Below are positions 53,836 through 63,417 of a DNA stretch of 64,000 nt, piece after piece. Under the pieces are notes generated by a model. It searched no databases, was not told the DNA's origin, and saw only the letters and a list, made by a program, of their open reading frames with translations. The stretch spans positions 16,579 to 80,578 of the forward strand of contig CANLIC010000021.1 of NCBI GenBank assembly GCA_947491025.1. The letters are read 5' to 3'. The number at the start of each line of letters is the position of its first letter. Positions within the stretch are counted from its first letter, which is position 1. The translations under genes were made by a program, and so were the position numbers. Source of the DNA: Myxococcales bacterium (GTDB taxonomy: Bacteria > Myxococcota_A > UBA9042).

Positions 53836-55805
53836 TTGCCCACCTCTTCGCCGATGACCACCGGCTTGGCAGGCACCACGACGAGGTTGAACTCCACCCG
53901 CCGGTTGAGCGCACGCCCCTTCTCGTTGCGGTTGCTCGTCACCGGTACATCTGAACCATAGCCGGCAGCCTGCAAGTGATCGGCCTCGACGCCCTTGGCC
54001 ACAAGCCAATCGCGGACCGATTCCGCACGCTGGCGCGACAGCTCGATGTTGCGCGCGCGTTTGCCGCGATCGTCGGTGTGGCCGGCGATCTCGACGCGTA
54101 TCTGCGGATACTCCTTGAGCGCCGCCAGCAGCTTCTGCAGCACCGGCTCGGACGCAGGCAGCAACTTGGCCGAGTTGTTGGCGAAGACCAACCCCTCGAT
54201 GCGGCCGACGCGCTCGAGCAGCACCGCGGGCAACAGGTCGGGGCAGCCGTCCTCATCGTCCCAGCCGTTCCGCGTCTCGCCCTCCAATGCGCAGCGATCT
54301 GCGCCGTCGAGCACACCGTCACCATCGTTGTCGGGGTCCGGGCAGCCATCGCCATCTTCGAATCCGTCTTTGTCCTCGGGCAACTCGGGACAGACGTCGT
54401 CTTGGCGTAGCAAGCCGTCGCCGTCGTCGTCACCGTTGCTGGCCAGGGCCGGCAGCGCTCCAGCGCCCAGTTTCTCGGGCTCGGGCAGCGCCTGGTCGGG
54501 CGGCGCCGCGACCAAGCCGCCATCAGCAGCGCGGGCGTACCGGGTGCGGTGGGCACGAACGGAGAGCTCCGGGTCCTCGGGGCAGCCGTCCTCGTCGCGT
54601 GCGCCGTTGACGGTCTCGGACTCCAGCGGGCAGCGGTCGGCGACGTCGAGGATGCCGTCGCCGTCGTCGTCGAGGTCGGGGCAGCCATCCTCGTCGGCGA
54701 AGCCGTCGGGATCCTCGGCCTCGTCGGGGCAGGCGTCGTCGGCGCGTACGATGCCATCGCCGTCATCGTCGCCTGGGCTCACCAGCGGCGGCAGCGCATC
54801 TTTGGCCAGCGGAACGGGCGGGTCGAGTCGCAAGAGGCGTGGATCCCGCGCCACGGCCGCGCCGGTTGACGCGGCCGCCGCGGGCTTGTTCGCGGTCGAG
54901 CGCAGCGTCGCCACGATCTCAGTGCCTTGCACGTCGTAGCCGTTTTGGTGGTAGCGGCGTGCGACCTCAGGGTCTTCTGGGCAGCCGTCGTCATCGCGCA
55001 GGCCGTTGCGAGTCTCTGGCTCGAGGGGGCAACGATCGTCGCCGTCGCCAATGCGGTCGCCGTCGCTGTCTCCGGCGATGGGCTCAGGCCCGGCAACGCG
55101 GGGGACCGCAGGGGTGCCTGGTTCCGCGCCGGCCCCAAACGCCCAGCCAAGCCCCACAGTTGCGCCCAAGTCGCGGGAGAAGAGCTGGCCTTTCACTGTC
55201 GAGCCCACCAGCGAGAGCCGCGCGTCGGCACGCAGGTGGAGCCCAGCCAAGAGGCGCACGCGCAGCCCGACGCCAGCATGGGAGCTCAGGTCGCGGTCCG
55301 TCAGGACGTCCGACGCCTCACCGCCAGGCCCGCCGCTCGCCAGCGTCTGGCTGACCGCGCCGCCGATGAGCACAAAGGGCTCGAATCGCCCGAACTTGGG
55401 CCCTGCACGCAGGTTCACGCGGGCTTCCAGCAGCGTCGCGGCGACGAAGCCAGTGCCTCCCTCTTCGACAACCGGCAATTCGGTTCGCCCCCCCAAAGCA
55501 GCGAGCTCCAGGTGCAGCCATGGACGCAGGCCGACGCCAAAGCGCAAGCCGCCGAGCAACGCGCCACCGCCGTGTTCGTGGAGACGCTCGGGTTTGCCGA
55601 GCTCGACGTCTGGGCCGAGCTGCCGCCACGCGGCGACGCCATCGAGCTCCCACGCCGCGGCAGGACGCGTAGCCACCAGCAGGAGGCAACCCAACCCAAA
55701 GGCCAGCAGCCGACCCGCCCAGCGAGGGCCTCTCGCGGAAGTGCCGCTGCTCAGCTTCGTGCCGCGCGACAGCGTTCCCCAAAGGGCCCCGGGGTTGGCG
55801 CCCAA
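53832..55805 (-). CDS. OmpA-family outer-membrane protein with thrombospondin-3 repeats
   Basis: The 657-residue product has a signal peptide (LLAFGLGCLLLVATRPAAA) and a beta-barrel-like N-terminal part (about 45-235) with alternating strands such as LLGGLRFGVGLRPWLHLEL. Calcium-binding thrombospondin type 3 repeats follow (about 248-500), for example DSDGDRIGDGDDRCPLEPE. The C-terminal OmpA domain (about 535-640) has FANNSAKLLPASEPVLQKLL, EIAGHTDDRGKRARNIELS and the RAESVRDWL peptidoglycan-binding region. It should span the outer membrane and hold the peptidoglycan. The start is uncertain: TTG 55805 has a poor ribosome-binding site and no ATG or GTG lies before the signal peptide. It heads a coupled gene string with the FecR protein and the small CTDC lipoprotein. 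Confidence 0.88.
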   Translation of the reverse strand: MGANPGALWGTLSRGTKLSSGTSARGPRWAGRLLAFGLGCLLLVATRPAAAWELDGVAAWRQLGPDVELGKPERLHEHGGGALLGGLRFGVGLRPWLHLELAALGGRTELPVVEEGGTGFVAATLLEARVNLRAGPKFGRFEPFVLIGGAVSQTLASGGPGGEASDVLTDRDLSSHAGVGLRVRLLAGLHLRADARLSLVGSTVKGQLFSRDLGATVGLGWAFGAGAEPGTPAVPRVAGPEPIAGDSDGDRIGDGDDRCPLEPETRNGLRDDDGCPEDPEVARRYHQNGYDVQGTEIVATLRSTANKPAAAASTGAAVARDPRLLRLDPPVPLAKDALPPLVSPGDDDGDGIVRADDACPDEAEDPDGFADEDGCPDLDDDGDGILDVADRCPLESETVNGARDEDGCPEDPELSVRAHRTRYARAADGGLVAAPPDQALPEPEKLGAGALPALASNGDDDGDGLLRQDDVCPELPEDKDGFEDGDGCPDPDNDGDGVLDGADRCALEGETRNGWDDEDGCPDLLPAVLLERVGRIEGLVFANNSAKLLPASEPVLQKLLAALKEYPQIRVEIAGHTDDRGKRARNIELSRQRAESVRDWLVAKGVEADHLQAAGYGSDVPVTSNRNEKGRALNRRVEFNLVVVPAKPVVIGEEVGK

Positions 55806-56299
55806 GGGTCGGTTCGGCTCTTTGGTGATCTCGATCTTCAGCTCGCGCCTCGTCAGCTTCGGTCCGACACGACCGTGGGGATATCACCGGCACACCAGCG
55901 GTCGCCTTCAGCGCCCCTCTCAACTTGACAGGGGCTGCCGGCTCTTGGGCACGTTGACGCACGCGCGAACGCGGCGCAGGCCTTCGTCCGCACGCCTCCA
56001 AGGCGTCACAGCGAGGGTGCAGTGAGCGTGACAGCGCGCGTGCCTACGGTCAACTTGGGGGCGGAGCCTGTTGGGTCTCAGCGGGCGCGACCTCGGCAGC
56101 GGACGTTCCAATCGACATCGCGTTCCGTGCAAACGAGCGGACGTCCGCGCTGCTGGCCGCTGGCGCGCCGCCCTGGCTGAGGCGAGCCGCGGGGCTGCCG
56201 AGCGTTGCTGCGCTTGGCGCGTGCGGCTTTCCCTTTCCCTATCGAGGCGCGACGCCGTTCTGCACGAGCGACTCGGCCGAGCGCGTCGCCCCCGCCGCC
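55806..56299. other. Intergenic, no gene supported
   Basis: This 494-base gap lies upstream of the OmpA operon and should contain its promoter, which I cannot pinpoint. Around 56090-56290 one plus-strand frame reads like short protein (VPIDIAFRANERTSALLAAG), but it has no start, ribosome-binding site or homologue I recognise, so I leave it unannotated. Confidence 0.4.
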
Positions 56300-57748
56300 T
56301 CACAACACCAGCAACCGTCGTCGCAGATAGCCCAGCTCCAGCGCGCTGAAGGCCGGCGTCTGGCTCAACAGCTCGGCCGCGTTGAAGCTGTCGCCGGTCT
56401 GCATCAGGTTCGGCCCCGCGGTGTCGAGGTGATGCTCGTCCTGCTTCTTGACCACCCAAGGGCCATCCACGCCGCCGAGCAGACCCTTGGGCGGCGGTCC
56501 CGGGGCGATGAGCCCGAGCGAGTGGCCCATCTCGTGCGCCGTCACCGCCGCGATCGCCAGGCTCAGCAGCCGCACCTCGAGCGCGAAGAGTTGGCCGCGC
56601 TGGCGCAGCGGGCCCTCAGGCAGCGTCGCCGGGTCAAAGCCCGGCGCCACCAAGGCGCTGTCGCCTGGCAGGGCGCCGAAGGCCGCGCCGCCGAGCAGGG
56701 GCAGGGCTGGCTGTAGCAGCGTCTGGACGATCGCCTGGGCGAAGGCAGCACGGACCATGGAGAAGGTAAATACGCCGAGACCATCGCTGCTGTCGTCATT
56801 GGCCTGCGCGTTGCGAAAGTCGATGGTGGCGAGCCCAAAGAGTTGCCGCTTGCCGGGCTTGTCGGGAGCGGAGCCGCCGATCGCCATCTTCGACAGCTTG
56901 CCGGCGTCGATGCTGGCCAGCGCCGGATCGCCTTCGACGAGGAGCTGCACCCGGACCGCCTCCTCCGCGGTTGCGCCGCCTGCGCCGTCGTGGTGGAAGA
57001 AATCGCGCAGCCACGCGACGATGCGTTCTCGGACCAGCGCGACGACGGCCTGGTTGAAGGCGGCGTCGCCCCCCTGAAGGCCAAGCGCCGCGAGCGTCTC
57101 GGCAAAGTCGACCTTGCCGTTCGGCGTGTTGGTGACGACGACGGTCACACCCTCTGGCAAGGTCAAAACGGCGACGCTGCCGATGTCGCGCGAGAAGGTC
57201 AGCAGCCACGGATCCGGCTGCTCGAAGGGGTCGTTGGCCGGCTTGCGCTCGACGACCGTCAGGCCAAGGCTGGCACTCTGGCTGCCGAGCGTGGCGGTCC
57301 ACTGAACCGGCCCGGCATCGGCGCTCGCCGTCTCGACCAGCGCCGACCAGCGCCAGCCCGACTTGCCCTCGGGTTGCCACGCGCCTGGCGTCACCTTGGC
57401 CGCTGGGGTCGACTCCAGCGTCGGCGCTTGCTGCGGCGGGCCATCAGCCTCGGCGTGGACGTCGAGCGTGTAGCCCTGCGTCGGCACGGCCCAGCGCAGG
57501 GGGGCGCCCTTGGCGGTGGTGCCGACCATGGCCGCTGGCAGCCCCTCGACGCCGAGCCAGACCTTCGTGATCTCGGGCGCCGGCGCGCTGGTGTCGATGG
57601 GGCTGGGGTCGGCGTCGGCGGGCAGGCCTGCGACATCGGGCGTCGCGTCCTCGGCAGCGGGGCTGGTGGGAGCAGTCGTGGCGCAGCTGCAGCAGGCAAG
57701 CAGCAGCGCGGTGGGGGACCATCTGCGGACTCTTGGGCTGGGCCTCAT
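56300..57748 (-). CDS. Predicted zincin-type metalloprotease lipoprotein
   Basis: The 482-residue product starts at ATG 57748 with a lipoprotein signal (ALLLACCSC) and a short Ala/Pro/Asp linker. Two beta-rich segments follow. Near residue 402 the motif TAVTAHEMGHSLGLIAPG gives the zinc-binding HExxH plus a downstream Gly/Leu region as in metzincins; about 40 residues later HHLDTAGPNLMQTGDSF carries the NLMxxG Met-turn-like segment. Together these support a zinc peptidase anchored outside the cytoplasm. A third His ligand at the exact metzincin spacing is not obvious (HEMGHSLGL then IAPG), so the class is inferred. Just before the HExxH the protein is helical (SMVRAAFAQAIVQTLLQPAL). It is on the same strand as the OmpA operon, 494 bases before it. 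Confidence 0.75.
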   Translation of the reverse strand: MRPSPRVRRWSPTALLLACCSCATTAPTSPAAEDATPDVAGLPADADPSPIDTSAPAPEITKVWLGVEGLPAAMVGTTAKGAPLRWAVPTQGYTLDVHAEADGPPQQAPTLESTPAAKVTPGAWQPEGKSGWRWSALVETASADAGPVQWTATLGSQSASLGLTVVERKPANDPFEQPDPWLLTFSRDIGSVAVLTLPEGVTVVVTNTPNGKVDFAETLAALGLQGGDAAFNQAVVALVRERIVAWLRDFFHHDGAGGATAEEAVRVQLLVEGDPALASIDAGKLSKMAIGGSAPDKPGKRQLFGLATIDFRNAQANDDSSDGLGVFTFSMVRAAFAQAIVQTLLQPALPLLGGAAFGALPGDSALVAPGFDPATLPEGPLRQRGQLFALEVRLLSLAIAAVTAHEMGHSLGLIAPGPPPKGLLGGVDGPWVVKKQDEHHLDTAGPNLMQTGDSFNAAELLSQTPAFSALELGYLRRRLLVL

Positions 57749-58040
57749 CAAATCGCGCCCCTCACGTCTGTAGCCTTCGACGCTGCGCGCAGAACGCCTC
57801 TACGCGGCGGTCGCGATCGACAGGCCACGCCGCGCGCGGGCCCGCCACGCCGCTGCGCCGCTGGTGGAGCTCGATGACATCTGCGAGGGCCAGCGTCAGC
57901 GAGTCGCCGATGACCTGCTCGCAGCGAACCGGCCGGCGCCTCCGAAGGGGCCAGAGGGTCTCCTAGACAGCGAGCAATCGGGCCGACGGGCCCCTCGCGC
58001 TTGAACACAGGGCGCGCCGACCGCATCGACCCGCTCCTGC

Positions 58041-61000
58041 CTACTGGCACACGCCAGCCTTGCACGCTTTGCCGCCCCCACAAGGCGTCGTATCTGGCAG
58101 CGCGTCGTTGATGCAACCGGTCGCCGCATTGCAAGTGTCGGCCGTGCATGGGTTCTTGTCGTCGCAGACGACTTTCGTGCCCACGCAGCTCTGGGTGCCA
58201 TCGCAGGCGTCGGCGGCCGTACACGCGTTGTTGTCCGAGCACATGAGGCTGCCAAACACGGTGGTGCACCCGCCGTTGGTGATGCACTGGTCGAAGCTGC
58301 ACGGCTTGCCGTCGTCGCAGCCCGCCCAAGGCTTTTGCTGGCAGAGGTTGGATTTACCGCAGGTGTCGAAGCCCCACGCATCGGTCCGCAGCAAGCGCAG
58401 CCTCCAGAGGCTGGCGGAAGCCCCGCGCGTAAAGCCAAGCAGCACCAAGTCGCCGCTCGGCATCGGGCTGAGCGCGCGCAGGAGCTCATAGCTCGACGTG
58501 GAGTAGTTCCGCTCGACCCGCATCGTGCCTTCGTTGGAATAGCGCCACAGGTAGCTGCCCTCGCTCGACGCACCATCGATGCTGTACCCCGCGACCAACA
58601 CGCCCCCGTCGGGGTGGGCCAGCAGCGCCTCGCCACTGCCGTCCTTCCCCGCGGCAAGGGTGACCTTCCACTGCTCGTTGACCGTGGCGTCGAGCCGCTG
58701 CAGGAACAGGTCGGCGCCATTGCCGGCGACAAAGCCGCTGACGTAGAACGAATTGTCGGCGTTGGTGGCGACCGCGCGCCCCATGTCGTTGCCGGCGGTG
58801 CCAAAACTTAGGGTCTTGAAGACCTTGAGGCCAGGCTCCACCACGGCGACCAACACGTCCGTGCCGCCGACCACGCCCGCCTCGCTCGTCGTCCCAGTGG
58901 CGACGATCTTGCCGTCGGGCCGCTGGGCCACGGCGCGCAGACTGGAGCCACCCGAAGTCGCAGCGGCGTTGTACACGTAGCAGCCGGCAGTGAACTCCAA
59001 CGTGAGACCGCACGCGGTGATGAAGCCCGCAAGCGTCGACTGGTTGCCGGCCTGGCCGTGACCGGTGATGGCGATCGCCTGATAGCCGTTGACCATCGCG
59101 AACGCAGCGCCGTACGCGGTAGACGGGCCGCCGCTGGCGAAGTTGCAGCTGATGGTCTTGCTGAACATGAGCCCCAGGTTCTTGTCGAGACGCGCGATGC
59201 GCCCGCCCGTCGCCTGCTGACCGTTGCCGATGACGTAGACAGAGCCCTGCGCGTCGACGAGCACCTTGCGGACATCGCCGATTTGCGCCAGCGCCCACAA
59301 GTCCACGGTCTTGATGAGCTTGCCTGCAAAATCGTATTTCAGCAGGTAGCCGGTCGCCCCATACTGCGCGTCCGTGTAGACGTCGTTGGCCGCACCGCCC
59401 AGCACGGTCACCAGAATGCCGTCGTCGGCGACGGTCACGCTGGTCGGGTAGTTCTGCGCCCCTCCCAACGGCGCCGTGGTCGTCTCCCATAAGCGCGCGA
59501 CTTTGCTGCTGACGCACACCTTGGCCGCGCACGAATCGTTAAAGGTGCATTGCTTGCTGTCGCAGGTCCCGGCGATGGCGACGTGGTCACAGCCTTGCAC
59601 CTTGTCGCACGGGTCGTCGGTGCACACATTGCCGTCTTCGCAGTCTTTGAGTTTGGCCGGCACGCAGACCCCGGACTTGCATGCCTCGCCCTCCGTACAC
59701 ACGTTGCCATCGTCGCAAGCACCCACCGAGAGCGGGCTGGTCACACAAGTGCCCGTTTTGACGTCACAGCTATCCTGCGTGCAGGGCTTCTTGTCGTCGC
59801 AGTTGATCGTGCCCTTGCAGTTGCCGTCGCTACAGGCGTCGCTCTGCGTGCAGCCGATGCCATCGTCACAGGGCTTGGTGTTGTTGCCGTACACACACCC
59901 CTGCTTGGGGTCGCAGCTGTCGTCGGTGCAGCCCTTGCCGTCGTCGCAGTTCAAGCTCGCTGTCGCCACGCACAGCCCGCCCTTGCAGGTGTCGCTCGTG
60001 GTGCAGGGATTGCCGTCGGTGCAGGCCTTGGTGTTGTTGCTGTGGCCACAGCCGAGCTTGGCGCCGCACAGGTCGTCGGTACACGGGTTCTTGTCGTCGC
60101 ATTGCGAGAGCGTGGTGTCGAGATGCGTGCACAAGCCGTTGGCCACATTGCAGCCATCTTGGGTGCAGGCGTCGCTGTCGTCGCACTTGCTCGGCGCGCC
60201 GCCCTTGCAGGTGCCACTCGCGCAGGCGTCGCCGGCCGTGCACTGGTTGCCATCGCTGCACGCTGCGCTGTTGGCTTTGGCGGTACAGCCCGCCTTGCTG
60301 TCGCAGCTGTCGTCGGTGCAGGCGTTGCCGTCGTCGCACACCTTCTTGGCACCGCCGCAAAATCCATTGGCGCAGCTATCTTGCGTCGTGCATACGTCGC
60401 CGTCGTCGCAGGCGCCCGACTTCGCCACCGTGGCGCAGCCGGTCTTGGGATCGCAGCTGTCTTCGGTGCAGACCTTGCCATCGTCGCAGGCCAGCTTGCC
60501 CGTTCCGGCGCACTTGCCGAGCGAGCACTTGTCGCCCGAGGTACACGCGTTGCCGTCGCTGCACTCGGCGGCGTTGTTGGCGTTGGTACACTTGCCGACG
60601 GCGCAGCTGTCGTCGGTGCAGGCGTTGTTGTCGTCACAGGCGCCGAAGAGTCCGATGCAGCTCCCGGCCTTGCAGATGTCGCCGGTGGTGCAGGCGTTGC
60701 CATCGTCGCACTTGGCGACGTTCGGCACAGCGATGCAGCCCTTGGTGCCATCGCAGCTGTCCTCGGTGCAGGCATTCTTGTCGTCGCACGAGACCGTGGT
60801 CGCGCCCGCCGCGCACTTGCCGCTCGCGCACTTGTCGCCGGCCGTGCAGACGCTGCCGTCGCTGCATGGCGCCAGGTTGTGCACGAAGCTACACCCGCTC
60901 TTGGCGATGCAGCTGTCGGTGGTGCACTCGTTCTGGTCGTCACAGGCCACCGCTTTGCCAATGCACTTGCCACCCTCGCAGGTGTCTTTTGTCGTGCAGG

Positions 61001-63254
61001 AGTCGGAGTCGTCGCAGAGCGCCACCAGCGGATTGTGAATGCACCCGGCCTTGGGCTCACAACTATCGACCGTACATGCATTCTTGTCGTCGCACCCCGC
61101 AGATTCCTTGGGCACGGCGACGCAACCAAAGCTCGGCAGACAACTGTCAGTCGTGCAGAGGTCGCCGTCATCGCATACTTGGCCGATGCCCCCGCCACAC
61201 ACACCGCCCTTGCAGCCCTCGCCCACCGTGCACAGGTTGTTGTCGCTGCACTGGCCGACCACCGCCGTGGCCGCGCACTTGCCGGTGAGGGGCTGACACG
61301 TGTTCTTGCTGCAAGCCGTGTCGCCGACCGAGGGGCAGCTGACCGCCGTCCCGGGATTGGGCTTGCACACCGGCACCTTGCTCTGCTTGTCGCAGTACAG
61401 CTTGCCATTGCACAGGTTGCCATCCTCGAACTTGGCGCAGTCACCGTCTTTTTCGCACACGCAGGTCGAGGTGTCGCTGACCTCGCAGATGCCGAACACG
61501 CACCAACCGCCCGCCGAGCAGACGTTGTCGTCTTCGCATTGGTTGCCCTGGCGCGCTGGCTTCATGCCACATTGGCCCGTCTTCTTGTCGCAGGTGTTGA
61601 CCAGACAGGTCTCGTCGAACGCGTCCGTGCAGACGATGACCGTCGCGGGGTTGACTTGGCACTTGCCCGATTTCTTGTCGCAATACAGCGTGCCGTTGCA
61701 GACGTCGCCGTCTTCTTTCTTGGCGCAATCGGCGTCCTGCTGACACTCGCAGGTGTTGGCCGTCGCGATGCACTTGCCGGCGCTGCAAAAATCGACGGGC
61801 GTACACGGATTGCCGTCGTCGCAGACCGTGCCGTCCTTCGGCAGCCCGACGGGCGCGCACTTGCCGGTGAGCGGGTGGCAGCTGTCGACCAGGCAGGGAG
61901 GATCGTCGTCGGTGTTGCAGGCGACCACCGTCGCTGGATTGATGCGGCAGAGGGCAGCCTTCACGTCGCAGTAGAGGGTGCCGTTGCACACGTTGCCGTC
62001 TTCTTTGGCGGCGCAGTCTGCGTCCTTGCTGCATTGGCAGGTGTTGGTGCCGGTCGTGCATTGGCCGCTCTGGCAGGTCTCGTTGGGTGTGCAGACGCTG
62101 CCATCGTCACACGGCTTGCCCTCGGCGATGTTGAGGACGTAGCACTTGCCGTTCTTCGGGTTGCAGGTGTTCTGCTGGCACGCCGTGTCGTCGACGGTCT
62201 GGCAGCTGACGACCGTGACCGGGTTGATCTCGCACTGCGCGGTGGCCTTGTTGCAGAACAACGTGCCATTGCATGAGTTTCCATCCTCCAAGCCCTTGCA
62301 GTCGCCGTCCTGCTTGCAATAGCAGGTGTTGGTGCCGCCGAGGCAGAGGCCTTTCTCGCAGAAGTCGCCGGTCGTGCACTTGTCGCCGTCGCTGCAGGGG
62401 GTCTGCGGCGGGGCGACGATGAGTGAACAGGCGCCCGTCGCCGGAATGCAGGTGTTGTTTTGACACGCTGTGTTCTCATCCTCTGCGCACACGACGAGGG
62501 TCGCTGGGTTCACCTTGCAGGCGTAGGGCGCGCCCGCCGACTTGTCGCAGTACAGGCTGCCATTGCACAGGTTGCCGTCTTCGAACTTGCCGCAGTCGCT
62601 GTTGCTCGTGCACTGGCAGGTGTTGACGCCCGCCTGGCATTTGCCCTCGAGGCAGGTGTCGCCCGCTGTGCAGCTGTTGCCGTCGTCGCAGACGGTGGTG
62701 GCCGTCGCCGCGAGATTGACGCACCCGGCCAGGGGGTTGCACTTATCGGTGCTGCAAGGGTTTTGGTCGTCGCAGTCGAGTTGGCCGGCACCTTGGCACA
62801 CGGCATTGCTGCAGAGGTCGCCGGTCGAGCAGGCGTTGCCGTCGTCACACTTCTGCCCGTCGGCAACCGGTGCGTACACGCAAGCGCCTTTGTCAGAGCA
62901 CGTTGCCTGCGAACAGGCGGGTGGAGCGGGACAGTCGGCCACTGACGCGCACTGCGGCAACGCCACGGCGTCGGCTCCCGTGGCGTCTTGCCCGACCTCT
63001 TCGCCGGGCTCGGTCTCCGCGGCATCGGCGGCATCGGGGTCTGCGTCTGTGCTGGCATCCACGCTGCTGTCCGGCGCGACTTCGGCCAGGGCGGCAGCAT
63101 CTTCATCGACGTCGGACTGCGTGTCCGCAGGCGAAGCGTCGGCGGCGACGGAGGTGTCGGCGGCGGGTTCGGTGACAGCGACATCGGCACAGCCGACACA
63201 CACAGCCCATGCCCACACGGCCCAGGCTCGTGCGCCGACAGGAGGGGAAGTCAC
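58041..63254 (-). CDS. Giant CTDC-repeat lipoprotein with propeller-like domain
   Basis: The 1737-residue product starts at GTG 63254, which has AGGAG five bases upstream and gives a compact lipoprotein signal (ARAWAVWAWAVCVGC). An in-frame ATG 24 bases earlier has no ribosome-binding site. After an acidic linker (about 25-85), long CNGTLYC-type repeats (about 130-665; five with CNG(T/S/K)L(Y/F)C) pass into short CTDC units (about 665-1245). A domain without repeats follows (about 1250-1627) with strands such as YPTSVTVADDGILVTVLGG and SVYVIGNG, typical of a beta-propeller. The protein ends in a last CTDC stretch (PCGGGKACKAGVCQ). It has the same anchor-linker-rod-head plan as the other giants. 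No ligand can be assigned. Confidence 0.93.
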   Translation of the reverse strand: MTSPPVGARAWAVWAWAVCVGCADVAVTEPAADTSVAADASPADTQSDVDEDAAALAEVAPDSSVDASTDADPDAADAAETEPGEEVGQDATGADAVALPQCASVADCPAPPACSQATCSDKGACVYAPVADGQKCDDGNACSTGDLCSNAVCQGAGQLDCDDQNPCSTDKCNPLAGCVNLAATATTVCDDGNSCTAGDTCLEGKCQAGVNTCQCTSNSDCGKFEDGNLCNGSLYCDKSAGAPYACKVNPATLVVCAEDENTACQNNTCIPATGACSLIVAPPQTPCSDGDKCTTGDFCEKGLCLGGTNTCYCKQDGDCKGLEDGNSCNGTLFCNKATAQCEINPVTVVSCQTVDDTACQQNTCNPKNGKCYVLNIAEGKPCDDGSVCTPNETCQSGQCTTGTNTCQCSKDADCAAKEDGNVCNGTLYCDVKAALCRINPATVVACNTDDDPPCLVDSCHPLTGKCAPVGLPKDGTVCDDGNPCTPVDFCSAGKCIATANTCECQQDADCAKKEDGDVCNGTLYCDKKSGKCQVNPATVIVCTDAFDETCLVNTCDKKTGQCGMKPARQGNQCEDDNVCSAGGWCVFGICEVSDTSTCVCEKDGDCAKFEDGNLCNGKLYCDKQSKVPVCKPNPGTAVSCPSVGDTACSKNTCQPLTGKCAATAVVGQCSDNNLCTVGEGCKGGVCGGGIGQVCDDGDLCTTDSCLPSFGCVAVPKESAGCDDKNACTVDSCEPKAGCIHNPLVALCDDSDSCTTKDTCEGGKCIGKAVACDDQNECTTDSCIAKSGCSFVHNLAPCSDGSVCTAGDKCASGKCAAGATTVSCDDKNACTEDSCDGTKGCIAVPNVAKCDDGNACTTGDICKAGSCIGLFGACDDNNACTDDSCAVGKCTNANNAAECSDGNACTSGDKCSLGKCAGTGKLACDDGKVCTEDSCDPKTGCATVAKSGACDDGDVCTTQDSCANGFCGGAKKVCDDGNACTDDSCDSKAGCTAKANSAACSDGNQCTAGDACASGTCKGGAPSKCDDSDACTQDGCNVANGLCTHLDTTLSQCDDKNPCTDDLCGAKLGCGHSNNTKACTDGNPCTTSDTCKGGLCVATASLNCDDGKGCTDDSCDPKQGCVYGNNTKPCDDGIGCTQSDACSDGNCKGTINCDDKKPCTQDSCDVKTGTCVTSPLSVGACDDGNVCTEGEACKSGVCVPAKLKDCEDGNVCTDDPCDKVQGCDHVAIAGTCDSKQCTFNDSCAAKVCVSSKVARLWETTTAPLGGAQNYPTSVTVADDGILVTVLGGAANDVYTDAQYGATGYLLKYDFAGKLIKTVDLWALAQIGDVRKVLVDAQGSVYVIGNGQQATGGRIARLDKNLGLMFSKTISCNFASGGPSTAYGAAFAMVNGYQAIAITGHGQAGNQSTLAGFITACGLTLEFTAGCYVYNAAATSGGSSLRAVAQRPDGKIVATGTTSEAGVVGGTDVLVAVVEPGLKVFKTLSFGTAGNDMGRAVATNADNSFYVSGFVAGNGADLFLQRLDATVNEQWKVTLAAGKDGSGEALLAHPDGGVLVAGYSIDGASSEGSYLWRYSNEGTMRVERNYSTSSYELLRALSPMPSGDLVLLGFTRGASASLWRLRLLRTDAWGFDTCGKSNLCQQKPWAGCDDGKPCSFDQCITNGGCTTVFGSLMCSDNNACTAADACDGTQSCVGTKVVCDDKNPCTADTCNAATGCINDALPDTTPCGGGKACKAGVCQ

Positions 63255-63417
63255 GGGAGCTCCTAAGGGGGGCGGCATGGAGGGCGCATGAGCCCACCGC
63301 CGCTCGCCGCTCTCGCCCCACCGCGAGGTCCGAGCGAGGCTGCCAGCAGGTGCGCTGACGGTCAACAGCGAATTCTCCACTCCAATCGCCTCGTCTCGAC
63401 GCCAGTGACGGCGGAAC

